Below are positions 44,825 to 54,319 of a DNA stretch of 64,000 nucleotides, piece by piece. Each line of letters starts with the position of its first letter. Within the stretch, counting starts at the first letter, position 1. A program made the translations under genes and the position numbers. The notes beneath the pieces were generated by a model, which did no database searches, was not told the origin of the DNA, and saw only the letters and a program-made list of their open reading frames with translations. Source of the stretch: an uncultured Microbacterium sp. (GTDB taxonomy: Bacteria; Actinomycetota; Actinomycetes; Actinomycetales; Microbacteriaceae); the NCBI RefSeq assembly GCF_947488465.1, contig NZ_CANKZA010000006.1, positions 1-64,000 on the forward strand. The letters run 5' to 3'.

Positions 44825-45605
44825 TGCCGATCACCCCCGTCAGCTGCGACATGACCGAGGTCCAGACGCCGGTCACCATCAGCACGCCGAGCGCGATCAG
44901 CAGGAGCCCCCCGACGACGTTCACGAGGCGAATATGCCGGCGCAGGAATGCCACGGATCGGGTGGCCCAGCCGAAGCCGATCGCGAGCAGGACGAAGGGG
45001 ATGCCGAGGCCCAGCGAGTAGGCGATCGCCAGCACCACAGCCCGCCAGGGGTCACCCTGCGCGAAGGAGACGGAGAGGATCGCGGTGTAGGTGGGGCCAA
45101 TGCACGGCGCCCAGCCGATGCCCATCGCGATGCCGAGGAGTGGCGCTCCGACAAGACCGAGACTGCTCCGCACCTGGGGCTTGAACGTGCGCTGCGCGAA
45201 TCCGAAGACACCGAGGAAGACGAGGCCCATGATGATCACCACAACGCCGAGCACCCGTGTGAGAACGTCGCCGTACTGCAGGAAGAAGCGGCCGGCGGTT
45301 CCGGCCAGCACGCCCATCGCCACGAAGACGACCGTGAACCCGGCAATGAACAGGGCCACCCCGCCGACGAGGCGCCCGCGCCCTGTCACGATCGCCGCAG
45401 ATTGCCGCGAAATCCGCACCGAATCACCGGATTCCTGCGGAGATGTCGACATTCTGCGGGGATCGGTGCCGGCGGCGCCGCCCAAGAAACCGAGGTATCC
45501 CGGCACGAGCGGGAGCACGCAGGGCGACGCGAAGGAGATGAGGCCTGCCAGCATGGCGATCAGGATCGCGAGCCACAGTGCTCCGTCGACGACGACCTGG
45601 TTCAC
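44805..45605 (-). CDS. ccdA: thiol-disulfide transporter CcdA
   Basis: A 266-residue DsbD-like membrane protein passing electrons from cytosolic thioredoxin to the outside. It has six helices; the two redox cysteines lie in FASPCVLPLVPGYLG (TM1) and IGWAPCIGPTYTA (TM4). Between TM1 and TM2 the loop is enlarged by about 25 residues (MSTSPQESGDSVRISRQS...) encoded by a palindromic element. The GTG start overlaps the tlpA stop as GTGA; longer upstream frame is not used. Confidence 0.92.
   Translation of the reverse strand: MNQVVVDGALWLAILIAMLAGLISFASPCVLPLVPGYLGFLGGAAGTDPRRMSTSPQESGDSVRISRQSAAIVTGRGRLVGGVALFIAGFTVVFVAMGVLAGTAGRFFLQYGDVLTRVLGVVVIIMGLVFLGVFGFAQRTFKPQVRSSLGLVGAPLLGIAMGIGWAPCIGPTYTAILSVSFAQGDPWRAVVLAIAYSLGLGIPFVLLAIGFGWATRSVAFLRRHIRLVNVVGGLLLIALGVLMVTGVWTSVMSQLTGVIGSVNLPL
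45390..45464. repeat. palindromic element inside ccdA
   Basis: A 75-nt element, 25 codons, with arms GATC-N-CCGCAGA (45390-45401) and TCTGCGG-N-GATC (45453-45464), and an inner pair AATCCG (45411-45416)/CGGATT (45428-45433). The stretch CATTCTGCGGGGAT (45450-45463) is identical to unit 3 of the array at 41997-42010, so both belong to one family. It leaves the reading frame open. Confidence 0.8.
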
Positions 45606-46189
45606 GATTGTTCCGCGCGGACGTCGGTGACGATCGTCGTCAGAATCGATTCGCTCGATACCTGGCCGATGAAGCGCGCGGCGACGCGACCCTCCGCGTC
45701 GAGCACGAGGGTGATCGGCACAGCTTGGAGCGGTGTCCACGAGGCGAACGCCAGCTTGAGGGCGGCATCCTCTTTCGCCAGCAGCGAAGGATACGAGATG
45801 CCGTAGGTCTCCTCGAACGCGGTCGCCTGCTCCGGGCCGTCGTAGATGTTGACGCCCAGGAAGGGCGCTCCCGTCTTCTGCGCGGTGGCCTCGAGGGTCG
45901 GGGCTTCGGCGCGGCACGGGCCGCACCCCGCGTACCAGAAGTTCAGGACGAGCACGTCGCCGACGAAATCGGCACTCGTGACGGTCGACCCATCGACCTC
46001 GGTCCCGGTGAACTCGACCGCGTCGCCTCGCTCGTCGATGGCAATCTCCTGCACGCTGCCGTCACCGGAGATGAAGCCCGTGTCGCCGCCCTGCTCGTAC
46101 GAATCGATCAAGCCGTCGTTCGCGCTCGTGCACGCGGACAACGCGAGCGCGGCGACCAGGATCAGGCTCGCTCCCCAACGCCTTTTCAT
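45602..46189 (-). CDS. TlpA/ResA-like thioredoxin lipoprotein
   Basis: A 195-residue exported thioredoxin-fold protein with lipobox LSAC (about 17-20) and active site AGCGPCRAE near 92-100, followed by VPITLVLD with the cis-proline near 160. It reduces haem-binding cysteines of apocytochromes, using electrons from CcdA encoded next. Both ends overlap neighbours (ATGA and GTGA). Confidence 0.93.
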   Translation of the reverse strand: MKRRWGASLILVAALALSACTSANDGLIDSYEQGGDTGFISGDGSVQEIAIDERGDAVEFTGTEVDGSTVTSADFVGDVLVLNFWYAGCGPCRAEAPTLEATAQKTGAPFLGVNIYDGPEQATAFEETYGISYPSLLAKEDAALKLAFASWTPLQAVPITLVLDAEGRVAARFIGQVSSESILTTIVTDVRAEQS

Positions 46190-46815
46190 ACCGCCCCCAC
46201 GTCAATCGCGCCGGCGACGGCGGCTGGCTCGGCGTAAGCGACCTCGCGCCAACGCTCTCCGTCGCGCTCGAAGCTCGTCACAGACGAGAGCGCGCAGCGG
46301 CGGTTGCGCGGGTCGTGCCGCAGCGACTCCCCCGCGACGGAAAGGTGGGTGATCCAGATCGGCAACTGGTGCGACACGATGACGACGTCTCCGGATGCCG
46401 TGGACGACCACGCGTCGCGCATGGCGGCATCCATCCGATCGACGATCTGGAGGTACGGTTCTCCCCAGCTCGGCACCGACGGCCGGACAAGGTGACGCCA
46501 ATTGAGCGGGTTGAGGACCGCACGCTTCATCTGCGTGCCCTCGAAGACGTTGGTCGGCTCGATGACACGCTCATCGAGCACCGGCGTGAGACCGAAGACC
46601 TCGCGGAACGGCTCGGCGGATTCCTGCGTGCGCTGCAACGGCGAGGCATACAGCGCCGCGACCGGACGCTCGTTTTTCTGCAGGTGATCGGCCGCGGCTC
46701 GCGCCATGCGGCGGCCTGCCTCGCTCAGCCGGAACGCCGGCAAGCGCCCGTAGAGCACGCGATCGGGGTTGAAGACCTCCCCGTGGCGCACGAGATGGAG
46801 GCGGTCGGCGGTCAC
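46186..46815 (-). CDS. histidine phosphatase family protein
   Basis: A 209-residue phosphoglycerate-mutase-like protein with the RHG motif LHLVRHGEV near residue 7, ASPLQRTQESA near 57 and the second histidine in VIVSHQLP near 146. This gene heads the cytochrome c maturation run in many actinobacteria; the substrate is unknown. GTG 46815 lies 6 nt after TAGACT (leaderless promoter of the run). Confidence 0.92.
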   Translation of the reverse strand: MTADRLHLVRHGEVFNPDRVLYGRLPAFRLSEAGRRMARAAADHLQKNERPVAALYASPLQRTQESAEPFREVFGLTPVLDERVIEPTNVFEGTQMKRAVLNPLNWRHLVRPSVPSWGEPYLQIVDRMDAAMRDAWSSTASGDVVIVSHQLPIWITHLSVAGESLRHDPRNRRCALSSVTSFERDGERWREVAYAEPAAVAGAIDVGAV

Positions 46816-46861
46816 CCCGCAAGTCTACGTGCGGCCGGTCTGTGGACGGGCTGAGAGCGCC

Positions 46862-47515
46862 CTACGCCAGATCCGCGGACCGGCTCCGCCCGCGCAGCTG
46901 ACGCACGCGCGCGACCGTGAACCAGATCAGCGCGCCCGCGGCAACGGCGATGACGGCGTACTGCAGGATGCCGGCGTACTCCTCGACGATGTGCCACTGC
47001 TCCCCCAGGAAGTATCCGGAGAGGACGAAGACCCCGTTCCAGATGAGGGAACCGGCGAGCGTCAGGAGCCCGAATCGCAGGAGCGGCATGCGGGTCACGC
47101 CGGCCGGAATGGAGATGAGGCTCCGGAAGATCGGCAGCATCCGGCCGAAGAAGACCGCCTTGCCGCCGTGCTTCGCGAACCACGCGACCGTGCGGTCGAC
47201 GTCGTCGACGTGCAGGAGCGGCGTTCGCTCCACCAGGGCGCGCAGCCGACCAAGCCCGAGCCAGGCCCCGAGCCCGTAGAGCAGAAAGGCGCCGATGACG
47301 GATCCGGCCGTGGTCCACAACAGCGCTTCGACGAGCGTGAACGACCCTCGCGCGGCGGCAAGACCCGCCATCGGCAGGATGACCTCGCTGGGAAGCGGTG
47401 GGAACAGGTTCTCGAGGGCGATCGCGAGGCCCGCGCCCGGGGCGCCGATGATGTCCATGAGCCCGACGACACCGTCGACGAGCGCAGTGAGCCAAGAACC
47501 ATCCGGTGTCGCCAT
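46862..47515 (-). CDS. DedA family membrane protein
   Basis: A 217-residue DedA/SNARE-associated-type protein. Family motifs: ENLFPPLPSEVILPMAG near 35-51, GSVIGAFLLYGLGAWLG near 70 and FFGRMLPIFRSLISIPAG near 121-138 with the conserved arginines. Members flip or recycle lipids such as undecaprenyl phosphate or affect proton-driven export. ATG 47515 is 7 nt after TAGCGT (leaderless). Divergent from aspS. Confidence 0.93.
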   Translation of the reverse strand: MATPDGSWLTALVDGVVGLMDIIGAPGAGLAIALENLFPPLPSEVILPMAGLAAARGSFTLVEALLWTTAGSVIGAFLLYGLGAWLGLGRLRALVERTPLLHVDDVDRTVAWFAKHGGKAVFFGRMLPIFRSLISIPAGVTRMPLLRFGLLTLAGSLIWNGVFVLSGYFLGEQWHIVEEYAGILQYAVIAVAAGALIWFTVARVRQLRGRSRSADLA

Positions 47516-47584
47516 GCCTTCGACGCTAGGTGCTCAAGGTTGCCGAAACCTGAATGATCGCCCGCCGACGTAGAGTGGTCTCTC

Positions 47585-48925
<1,341 letters not shown>

Positions 48926-49076
48926 CGCCTCCGCCCGTTCGGATCGTGCGCGCTACCGTGCGCACACCTGCCGTTCACCGACAGTGACCTTGCCGGTCAG
49001 TTTCGGCTCATACGTTCCTCACATCCCAGGCCCCGCAGCCCGAACCGTGGCGGCCTTCGCATTTTGAGAGGAACTC

Positions 49077-50210
49077 ATGTCCCGTACTCTTCGACGTGCC
49101 GGCGTCTTCACGCTGGCAGCCGTCACCGTTCTCTCGCTGGCCGCGTGCAGCAGCACCGGTGAGACGACCGACCCGTCGGATGCCGGTGCCGTTGACGCCG
49201 CATCCGCGACGAGCGTCGCCGACTTCGGTTCTTTCGCTGACCTGGAGGCTGCGGCCAAGGCCGAGGGCAAGCTGAACGTCATCGCGCTCCCCCGCGACTG
49301 GGCGAACTACGGCGAGATCATCGATCTGTTCACCGAGACCTACCCCGAGATCACGGTCGAGGAGCAGTCGCCCGACATCTCCTCCGCCGAGGAGATCCAG
49401 GCCGCCGAGACGAACGCGGGCCTCGACACGGCGCCCGACGTCTTTGACCTCGGCCTGACGGTCGCGCTGCAGAACACCGACGTGTTCGCCCCGTACCAGG
49501 TGCAGACGTGGGACGACATCCCCGACGCTCTCAAGGAGCCGACCGGCCTGTTCGTCGGCGACTACGGCGGATACATGTCGATCGGTTACGACTCGTCGAA
49601 GTACCCCGCTCCGGCGAGCCTCGACGACCTCCTCGGCTCGGACTACAAGGCCGCTGTGGCGATCAACGGCGACCCCACGCAGGCCGGTGCGGCCTTCGCT
49701 GCCGTCGGCCTTGCCACGGTGCAGTCCGACGGAACGCTGGACGACTTCACGCCGGGCATCGACTTCTTCTCGGAGCTGAACGCCGCGGGCAACATGCTCA
49801 AGGTCGACGTCACGAGCGCGACGGTCTCCAGCGGTGAGACCCCCGTCGTCTTCGACTGGGACTACCTCAACGCCGCACACGTCGAGGCGAACCCGAACTG
49901 GGAGGTCGTGGTCCTGCCGGGCACCGGCTACGCCGGCTACTACAACCAGGCCATCAACAAGGAAGCCCCGCACCCGGCGGCCGCCCGCCTGTGGCAGGAG
50001 TTCCTCTACAGCGACGAGGTGCAGAACCTCTGGCTGAAGGGTGGCGCACGTCCGGCGCGCATGCAGGCGATGACCGATGCCGGCACGATCGACCAGGCGC
50101 TGGCCGACGCCCTGCCGGCTGTTCCCGAGACGACGGTCGTCCCGTCCGAGGAGCAGAGCGCGGCAGCCGGAACGCTGCTGGGCGAGAAGTGGGCCGCGGC
50201 GGTCCAGTGA
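49077..50210 (+). CDS. ABC importer substrate-binding lipoprotein
   Basis: A 377-residue exported binding protein: signal peptide with lipobox LAAC (about 20-23), linker, and a two-lobed domain of the spermidine/putrescine, Fe(III) or phosphonate class (FADLEAAAKAEGKLNVIALPRDWANYGEI near 50; SAATVSSGETPVVFDWDYL near 255). GAGGAA precedes the ATG. It heads a four-gene operon with every junction overlapping. No DtxR box is seen upstream, so iron is not specially favoured; the ligand is open. Confidence 0.88.
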   Translation: MSRTLRRAGVFTLAAVTVLSLAACSSTGETTDPSDAGAVDAASATSVADFGSFADLEAAAKAEGKLNVIALPRDWANYGEIIDLFTETYPEITVEEQSPDISSAEEIQAAETNAGLDTAPDVFDLGLTVALQNTDVFAPYQVQTWDDIPDALKEPTGLFVGDYGGYMSIGYDSSKYPAPASLDDLLGSDYKAAVAINGDPTQAGAAFAAVGLATVQSDGTLDDFTPGIDFFSELNAAGNMLKVDVTSATVSSGETPVVFDWDYLNAAHVEANPNWEVVVLPGTGYAGYYNQAINKEAPHPAAARLWQEFLYSDEVQNLWLKGGARPARMQAMTDAGTIDQALADALPAVPETTVVPSEEQSAAAGTLLGEKWAAAVQ

Positions 50211-51118
50211 CCTCGCCGTCCCCCATTCCCGCCGGGTCGGAGCTGCGTGCTCCGGCCCGGCGGGTCGGCGTTCGCGGCATCCTGCCGGCGCTCGGCCTCG
50301 TCCCGTTCGCGGCCTACGTGCTGCTCTTCCTGGGACTGCCGACCGTGCTCGCGATCGGCAGCGGGCTTTTCGACAGCGACGGCGCGTTCACGCTCGACAA
50401 TCTCGCCGCCCTGGGTGATCCCGTCATCGCGCGGACGTTTCTCAACTCGATCTGGCTCTCCCTGCTGACCGCCGTGGTCGGCGCGATCGTGGGCGCCCTG
50501 GTCTGCTACGCCCTCCTCGGCCTTCCCGAGGGCGGCCCGGTGCGCACCGCGGTCGATGCCGCCGCGGGCGTGCTCGCCCAATTCGGCGGCGTCATGCTCG
50601 CGTTCGCCTTCGTCGCGACGATCGGACTGCGCGGCGTCATGACGCTCTTGCTGAAAGACACCTTCGGCATCGACATCTTCGCCGACGGCCCATGGGTGTA
50701 CGAGATCCCCGGGCTCATCCTCCCCTACATCTACTTCCAGGTGCCGCTCATGGTCATCACCTTCATGCCGGCGCTCTCTGCGCTGAAGCCGCAGTGGGCC
50801 GAAGCGAACCTGACGCTCGGCGGCACGCGGGCAAGCTTCTGGCTGCGCATCGGGCTCCCGGTGCTCGCCCCCGCTTTCCTCGCCAGCACCCTGCTGCTGT
50901 TCGCGAACGCGTTCTCGTCGTACGCGACGGCGGCAGCGCTGGCCAGCCAGGGGTCGCAGATCGTTCCGCTGCAGATCCGCACGGCTCTCACGAGCGAGAC
51001 GGTGCTGGGTCGCGAAAACCTCGCCGGCGCCCTCGCGGCCGGCATGATCGTCGTGGTCGGAGTCGTCATGTGGGCCTATTCGCTCGTTCAGCGCCGCGCC
51101 GCGAGGTGGCGCGCATGA
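50207..51118 (+). CDS. ABC importer permease 1
   Basis: A 303-residue permease with six helices and the ATPase-docking EAA loop EANLTLGGTRASFWLRIGLP (about 200-219). Family as PotB/PhnU type. The GTG start overlaps the stop of the binding protein gene (GTGA); the open frame further upstream is antisense-free artefact within the previous gene. Confidence 0.9.
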   Translation: MTSPSPIPAGSELRAPARRVGVRGILPALGLVPFAAYVLLFLGLPTVLAIGSGLFDSDGAFTLDNLAALGDPVIARTFLNSIWLSLLTAVVGAIVGALVCYALLGLPEGGPVRTAVDAAAGVLAQFGGVMLAFAFVATIGLRGVMTLLLKDTFGIDIFADGPWVYEIPGLILPYIYFQVPLMVITFMPALSALKPQWAEANLTLGGTRASFWLRIGLPVLAPAFLASTLLLFANAFSSYATAAALASQGSQIVPLQIRTALTSETVLGRENLAGALAAGMIVVVGVVMWAYSLVQRRAARWRA

Positions 51119-51921
51119 GCACCGACCGCGGCATCGCCCCCTCGCGCTTCACCCGCCTGACGATCGGGATCATTGTCGGCGCCCTGTTCGCGATTCCCCT
51201 GGTCTCGACGCTGCTCTACACGCTGCGCGCCGACGACGGCACGCTCACGCTCGACCGGTGGATCACGGCGCTCTCCCCCGCGGGAGCGCGCCTGTATGGC
51301 CCGATCTGGGTCGGCCTCGGTAACTCCCTGACCCTGGCTGTCGTGACCGTCCTGATCGTCTTGCTGGTGCTTGCGCCGACGATGATCCTCGTGAATCTGC
51401 GGTTCCCCCGGCTTCGCGCGGCGTTCGAGTTCATCGTGCTCCTGCCGATCACGATCCCGGCGATCGTGCTGGTCGTCGGGCTCGCGCCGATCTACCTGCA
51501 GATCGGCCGAAACCTCGGCACGGGGGCGTGGACCCTCGCGTTCGCCTACGGCATCACGGTGCTGCCGTTCGCGTATCGGGCGATCCAAGCATCCATCGAC
51601 GCCGTCGACATGCGCACGCTCGCCGAAGCGGCCCGCTCCCTGGGAGCGAACTGGCCGACCGTGATCGTCCGAGTCCTCGCCCCGAATCTGCGGCCGGGCC
51701 TGCTTGCGGCAGCCCTCATCTCGGTCGCCGTAGTGCTCGGCGAGTTCACGATCGCGTCACTCCTGAACCGCCAGGTGTTCCAGACCGCCATGGTCGTCGT
51801 CGGCAAGAGCGACGCGTACGCGCCCGCGATCTTCACGCTGCTGGCGCTGACGTTGGTCTTCCTCCTCCTCATCACGATCGCCGTCGCGGGCCGCCCGCGC
51901 ACCGGAAGGACCCGCTCATGA
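51115..51921 (+). CDS. ABC importer permease 2
   Basis: A 268-residue six-helix permease with EAA loop LAEAARSLGANWPTVIVRVL near 165-184, of the PotC type, partner to permease 1. Start and stop overlap the neighbouring genes by ATGA. Confidence 0.9.
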   Translation: MSTDRGIAPSRFTRLTIGIIVGALFAIPLVSTLLYTLRADDGTLTLDRWITALSPAGARLYGPIWVGLGNSLTLAVVTVLIVLLVLAPTMILVNLRFPRLRAAFEFIVLLPITIPAIVLVVGLAPIYLQIGRNLGTGAWTLAFAYGITVLPFAYRAIQASIDAVDMRTLAEAARSLGANWPTVIVRVLAPNLRPGLLAAALISVAVVLGEFTIASLLNRQVFQTAMVVVGKSDAYAPAIFTLLALTLVFLLLITIAVAGRPRTGRTRS

Positions 51922-53021
51922 CCGCCGAGACCGAGCCGCGGGCACTGCCCCGCACGTCCGACAACATATTGCTGCACGATGCCGGCGAAGGCACGAGCGT
52001 GCGCCTGACGGGGATCACGAAGGACTTCGGCGCGACCCGCGTGCTCCACGGCATCGACCTGGACATCGCCCCCGGCGAGTTCGTGTCGCTGCTCGGACCC
52101 TCCGGATGCGGCAAGACGACGCTCTTGCGCATCATCGCGGGACTCGAGTCGGCTTCCGACGGCGCCGTGTCATTCGGCGGCGCCGACGTCTCACGCATCC
52201 CCACGAATCACCGCGACATCGGCATGGTCTTCCAGTCCTACTCGCTGTTTCCGCATTTGCGGGTCCTCGACAACGTGGCGTTCGGCCTACGTCGTCGGCG
52301 CATCGCCGCGAAAGCCGCCGCGAAGCGCGCAGCGGATGCGCTCGATCTCGTCGGACTCGGTCACCTCGCCGACCGCTACCCGCATCAGCTCTCCGGCGGT
52401 CAGCAGCAGCGGGTCGCGCTGGCCCGCGCACTCGTGACCGAGCCGCGCGTGCTGCTGCTCGACGAACCTCTGTCGGCGCTCGACGCCAAAGTGCGCGTGC
52501 AATTGCGCGATGAGATCCGCCGCATCCAGCTACGCCTCGGAATCACGACGATTTTCGTCACGCACGATCAGGAAGAGGCTCTCGCCGTCTCTGACCGGAT
52601 CGCGGTGCTCGACGCGGGCCGCATCGAACAGATCGGCGCGCCGGAGGAACTGTATCTGCGACCGGAAAGTGCCACCGTCGCGGCCTTCATCGGCCTCTCC
52701 AGCGTCGTGCCGGGCATCGCCGAGGGAGCGACCGTCCGGATCTGGGACACGAGCGTCCCCGTGCTCGGCGAGCCGGCGCACGGGCCCGTGCAGGTGCTGC
52801 TGCGACCGGAGAACGTCCGGCTCGTCGGTGCCGCGGATGGCGGCGTTCCCGCTGTCGTGCAGGAGAGCACGTTCCTCGGGAGCTTCCGCCGCACGCTCGT
52901 CCGCACGTCCGACGGGAGCCTCGTCAGCGTCCAGCACGGCCCGCAGGAACGCGTCTCTTACGACGATGTGGTCCACCTCGCGGTCTCGCCCGTTCCGGCC
53001 GTCGTGCGCCCGGTCCCCTAA
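51918..53021 (+). CDS. ABC importer ATPase
   Basis: A 367-residue ATPase: Walker A GPSGCGKTT near 60, Q-loop FQSYSLF near 103, signature LSGGQQQR near 155, Walker B LLLDEPLSALD near 178 and switch histidine VTHDQEEAL near 212, then a C-terminal TOBE domain (about 270-360) typical of PotA/FbpC-like subunits. It powers import through the two permeases just upstream. Last gene of the operon. Confidence 0.95.
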   Translation: MTAETEPRALPRTSDNILLHDAGEGTSVRLTGITKDFGATRVLHGIDLDIAPGEFVSLLGPSGCGKTTLLRIIAGLESASDGAVSFGGADVSRIPTNHRDIGMVFQSYSLFPHLRVLDNVAFGLRRRRIAAKAAAKRAADALDLVGLGHLADRYPHQLSGGQQQRVALARALVTEPRVLLLDEPLSALDAKVRVQLRDEIRRIQLRLGITTIFVTHDQEEALAVSDRIAVLDAGRIEQIGAPEELYLRPESATVAAFIGLSSVVPGIAEGATVRIWDTSVPVLGEPAHGPVQVLLRPENVRLVGAADGGVPAVVQESTFLGSFRRTLVRTSDGSLVSVQHGPQERVSYDDVVHLAVSPVPAVVRPVP

Positions 53022-53092
53022 CCCTGCCGCGCCTTGCCCTGCCTGCCGCGCCCTGCCCTGCCGCGCGCTGTCCTGCCCTGCCCTGTCCTGCC
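53022..53092. repeat. CCTGCCGCG/CCCTG low-complexity tract
   Basis: About 70 nt made of irregular repeats of CCTGC, CCCTG and GCCGCG directly after the ABC operon stop. It probably arose by slippage. It runs into the palindrome at 53091. Confidence 0.8.
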
Positions 53093-53162
53093 GCGAGAAA
53101 CCACTTCTGCGTGAGAAACCACGGCAGCGCGTGTTTCTCACGCTGAATGTGGTTTCTCGCGG
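53091..53162. repeat. nested palindromic element between convergent genes
   Basis: Outer 14-nt arms CCGCGAGAAACCAC (53091-53104) and GTGGTTTCTCGCGG (53149-53162), with inner 11-nt arms GCGTGAGAAAC (53109-53119) and GTTTCTCACGC (53133-53143). The word GAGAAACCAC thus appears twice directly and twice, nearly intact, inverted. It could serve as a terminator for both the ABC operon and the Dabb gene. Confidence 0.85.
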
Positions 53163-53172
53163 GGCGGGGGGC

Positions 53173-53475
53173 TCAGATCTCGACATCCACAGCCGAGCGG
53201 ATGCCGGTGACACTGCGGATGTAGCCCACGACGGCCTGGTGCGCCGGGTGGGTTTGGTAGGCCTCAAGCCCTGCGGCGTCGTCGAAGTCGGCGACGAGGG
53301 CCACGTCGGCGTTGCCGGCGATGTCGAGCACGTTGACGCCGACCGAGAGTGAGCGGATCGACTCGACGACCCCGTCGAGCGCCTGCAGCCTCGCGGCGAC
53401 TTCCGCGGCGTGCGCGGCACGGGTGGGGGCATCGGCGGCAGCCATCCCCCAGGTCACGATGTGTCTGATGCTCAT
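53173..53475 (-). CDS. Dabb family (stress-responsive A/B barrel) protein
   Basis: A 100-residue dimeric alpha/beta-barrel protein: IRHIVTWGM at the N-terminus, DVALVADFDDAAGLEAYQTHPAHQAV near 56-81. The domain is used by heme- and polyketide-modifying enzymes, but the function here is unknown. ATGA overlap with the upstream glutaredoxin-like gene. Confidence 0.88.
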   Translation of the reverse strand: MSIRHIVTWGMAAADAPTRAAHAAEVAARLQALDGVVESIRSLSVGVNVLDIAGNADVALVADFDDAAGLEAYQTHPAHQAVVGYIRSVTGIRSAVDVEI

Positions 53476-53765
53476 GCGATCTCCTCTTCGGTCACGGCGG
53501 TCACGGCGGTCGCGGCGGTCAGTGCAGTGCGGAGGCGATCGGCCGAGAGCCGCCAGTGCGCGTGCAGGCGGTCATCGATCAGCACGACCGGGATCTTTTC
53601 CCACCACTGCTCGTACAGGGCGTTGTCGTCGAGGATCGAAAGCTCCTCGATCTCGACGGCATCGTCCGGCAGGTCGGCGACAACCAGCTCGACGATCTCG
53701 CGTGCGACATCGCACAAGTGACAATCGGGCTTGGTGATGATCGTGAGGGTGGCCACAGCATCCAT
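53472..53765 (-). CDS. glutaredoxin-like protein (DUF836 type)
   Basis: A 97-residue thioredoxin-fold protein with active site KPDCHLCDVA near 12-21 and cis-proline segment KIPVVLIDDRLHAHW near 58-72. The C-terminal tail LTAATAVTAVTEEEIA is encoded by a GCGGTCACG-type repeat tract (about 53490-53521) and probably lies outside the fold. ATG 53765 is the family-like start; a Met six codons earlier is possible. Confidence 0.85.
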   Translation of the reverse strand: MDAVATLTIITKPDCHLCDVAREIVELVVADLPDDAVEIEELSILDDNALYEQWWEKIPVVLIDDRLHAHWRLSADRLRTALTAATAVTAVTEEEIA

Positions 53766-53797
53766 CCTGCCAGCCGGGCGCACGCAGAGACACGAAA

Positions 53798-53813
53798 CGC
53801 CCTTCGACGGGCG
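53798..53813 (-). terminator. candidate terminator of the bS22 gene
   Basis: On the minus strand CGCCC-GTCGAA-GGGCG is followed by TTTCGTGTCT. The stem is only five G-C pairs and the T-run is interrupted, so it is a weak intrinsic terminator. Position is right for the bS22 transcript. Confidence 0.45.
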
Positions 53814-53851
53814 AGAAGCCGGTCTGGGGGCGTTCGGTGTGCGTGCCGCGT

Positions 53852-53950
53852 TTACTTCTTGTTGCGGCGCTGGTGGCGAGTCTTGCGAAGCAGTTTGCGG
53901 TGCTTCTTCTTCGCCATGCGCTTGCGGCGCTTCTTGATGACAGAACCCAC
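53852..53950 (-). CDS. small ribosomal protein bS22 (AURKAIP1/COX24 domain)
   Basis: A 32-residue, extremely basic protein starting MGSVIKKRRKRMAKKKH and ending RHQRRNKK, translated from GTG 53950 to TAA 53852-53854. It matches the short actinobacterial protein found in mycobacterial 30S structures as bS22. GAGG lies about 7 nt before the GTG. The neighbourhood (excisionase-like regulator upstream, proC nearby) is the same as in Mycobacterium, where these genes lie beside proC. Confidence 0.9.
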   Translation of the reverse strand: MGSVIKKRRKRMAKKKHRKLLRKTRHQRRNKK

Positions 53951-54033
53951 GGAAAACCTCACTATGTCAGGGATCTGGACGCGGATCGTTCGCGTCCGGG
54001 ATCGGGCGATTCGAAAATTGCCCTCGGAACAGT

Positions 54034-54225
54034 CTAGCCGACGTCGGCGATAGGACGTTGCAGAGCGGCGGTGACCGCCGTTTCGGGCACTCGATAGCTG
54101 CGCCCGAAGCGCACCGCGGGGAGCTCGCCGGCATGGACGAGGCGGTACACGGTCATCTTCGACACGCGCATCAGTTCCGCCACTTCGGCGACCGTCAGAA
54201 AACGCACGTCAGACAGATCCGACAT
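54034..54225 (-). CDS. excisionase-type helix-turn-helix protein
   Basis: A 63-residue DNA-binding protein of the MerR/excisionase fold: FLTVAEVAELMRVSKMTVYRLVHAGELPAVRFGRSYRVPE spans residues 9-48 and is like BldC and the mycobacterial protein next to bS22. No phage gene is nearby, so it is a chromosomal regulator, not a mobile-element excisionase. Probably co-transcribed with bS22 from the promoter at 54263-54292. Confidence 0.9.
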   Translation of the reverse strand: MSDLSDVRFLTVAEVAELMRVSKMTVYRLVHAGELPAVRFGRSYRVPETAVTAALQRPIADVG

Positions 54226-54262
54226 CGACGACCCCCAGGTGTGAAAGAAAAATGCTGGTCAC

Positions 54263-54292
54263 AGCCTAGGGTGCCGGTGCTACGCGTGTAAA
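54263..54292 (-). promoter_or_regulatory. promoter of the HTH/bS22 unit
   Basis: On the minus strand TTTACA (54292-54287), an 18-nt spacer and TAGGCT (54268-54263) form one of the best -35/-10 pairs in the window. The leader of about 30 nt holds a GGGGGT ribosome site. Confidence 0.6.
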
Positions 54293-54319
54293 CCTATGAG
54301 ACGCATGTGATTTCTGCGC

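Noticed and set aside
48926..49076. GTGCGC...GCGCAC hairpin after aspS as a terminator, and a promoter for the ABC importer
   Set aside because: The stem has six pairs and no T-run. TACGTT near 49012 could be a -10 but has no matching -35; neither is firm enough to list. Nothing else is seen in the gap.
54034..54225. Excisionase-like gene as evidence of a prophage or integrated element
   Set aside because: No integrase, attachment repeats or phage genes nearby, and the gene has the same neighbours in other actinobacteria.
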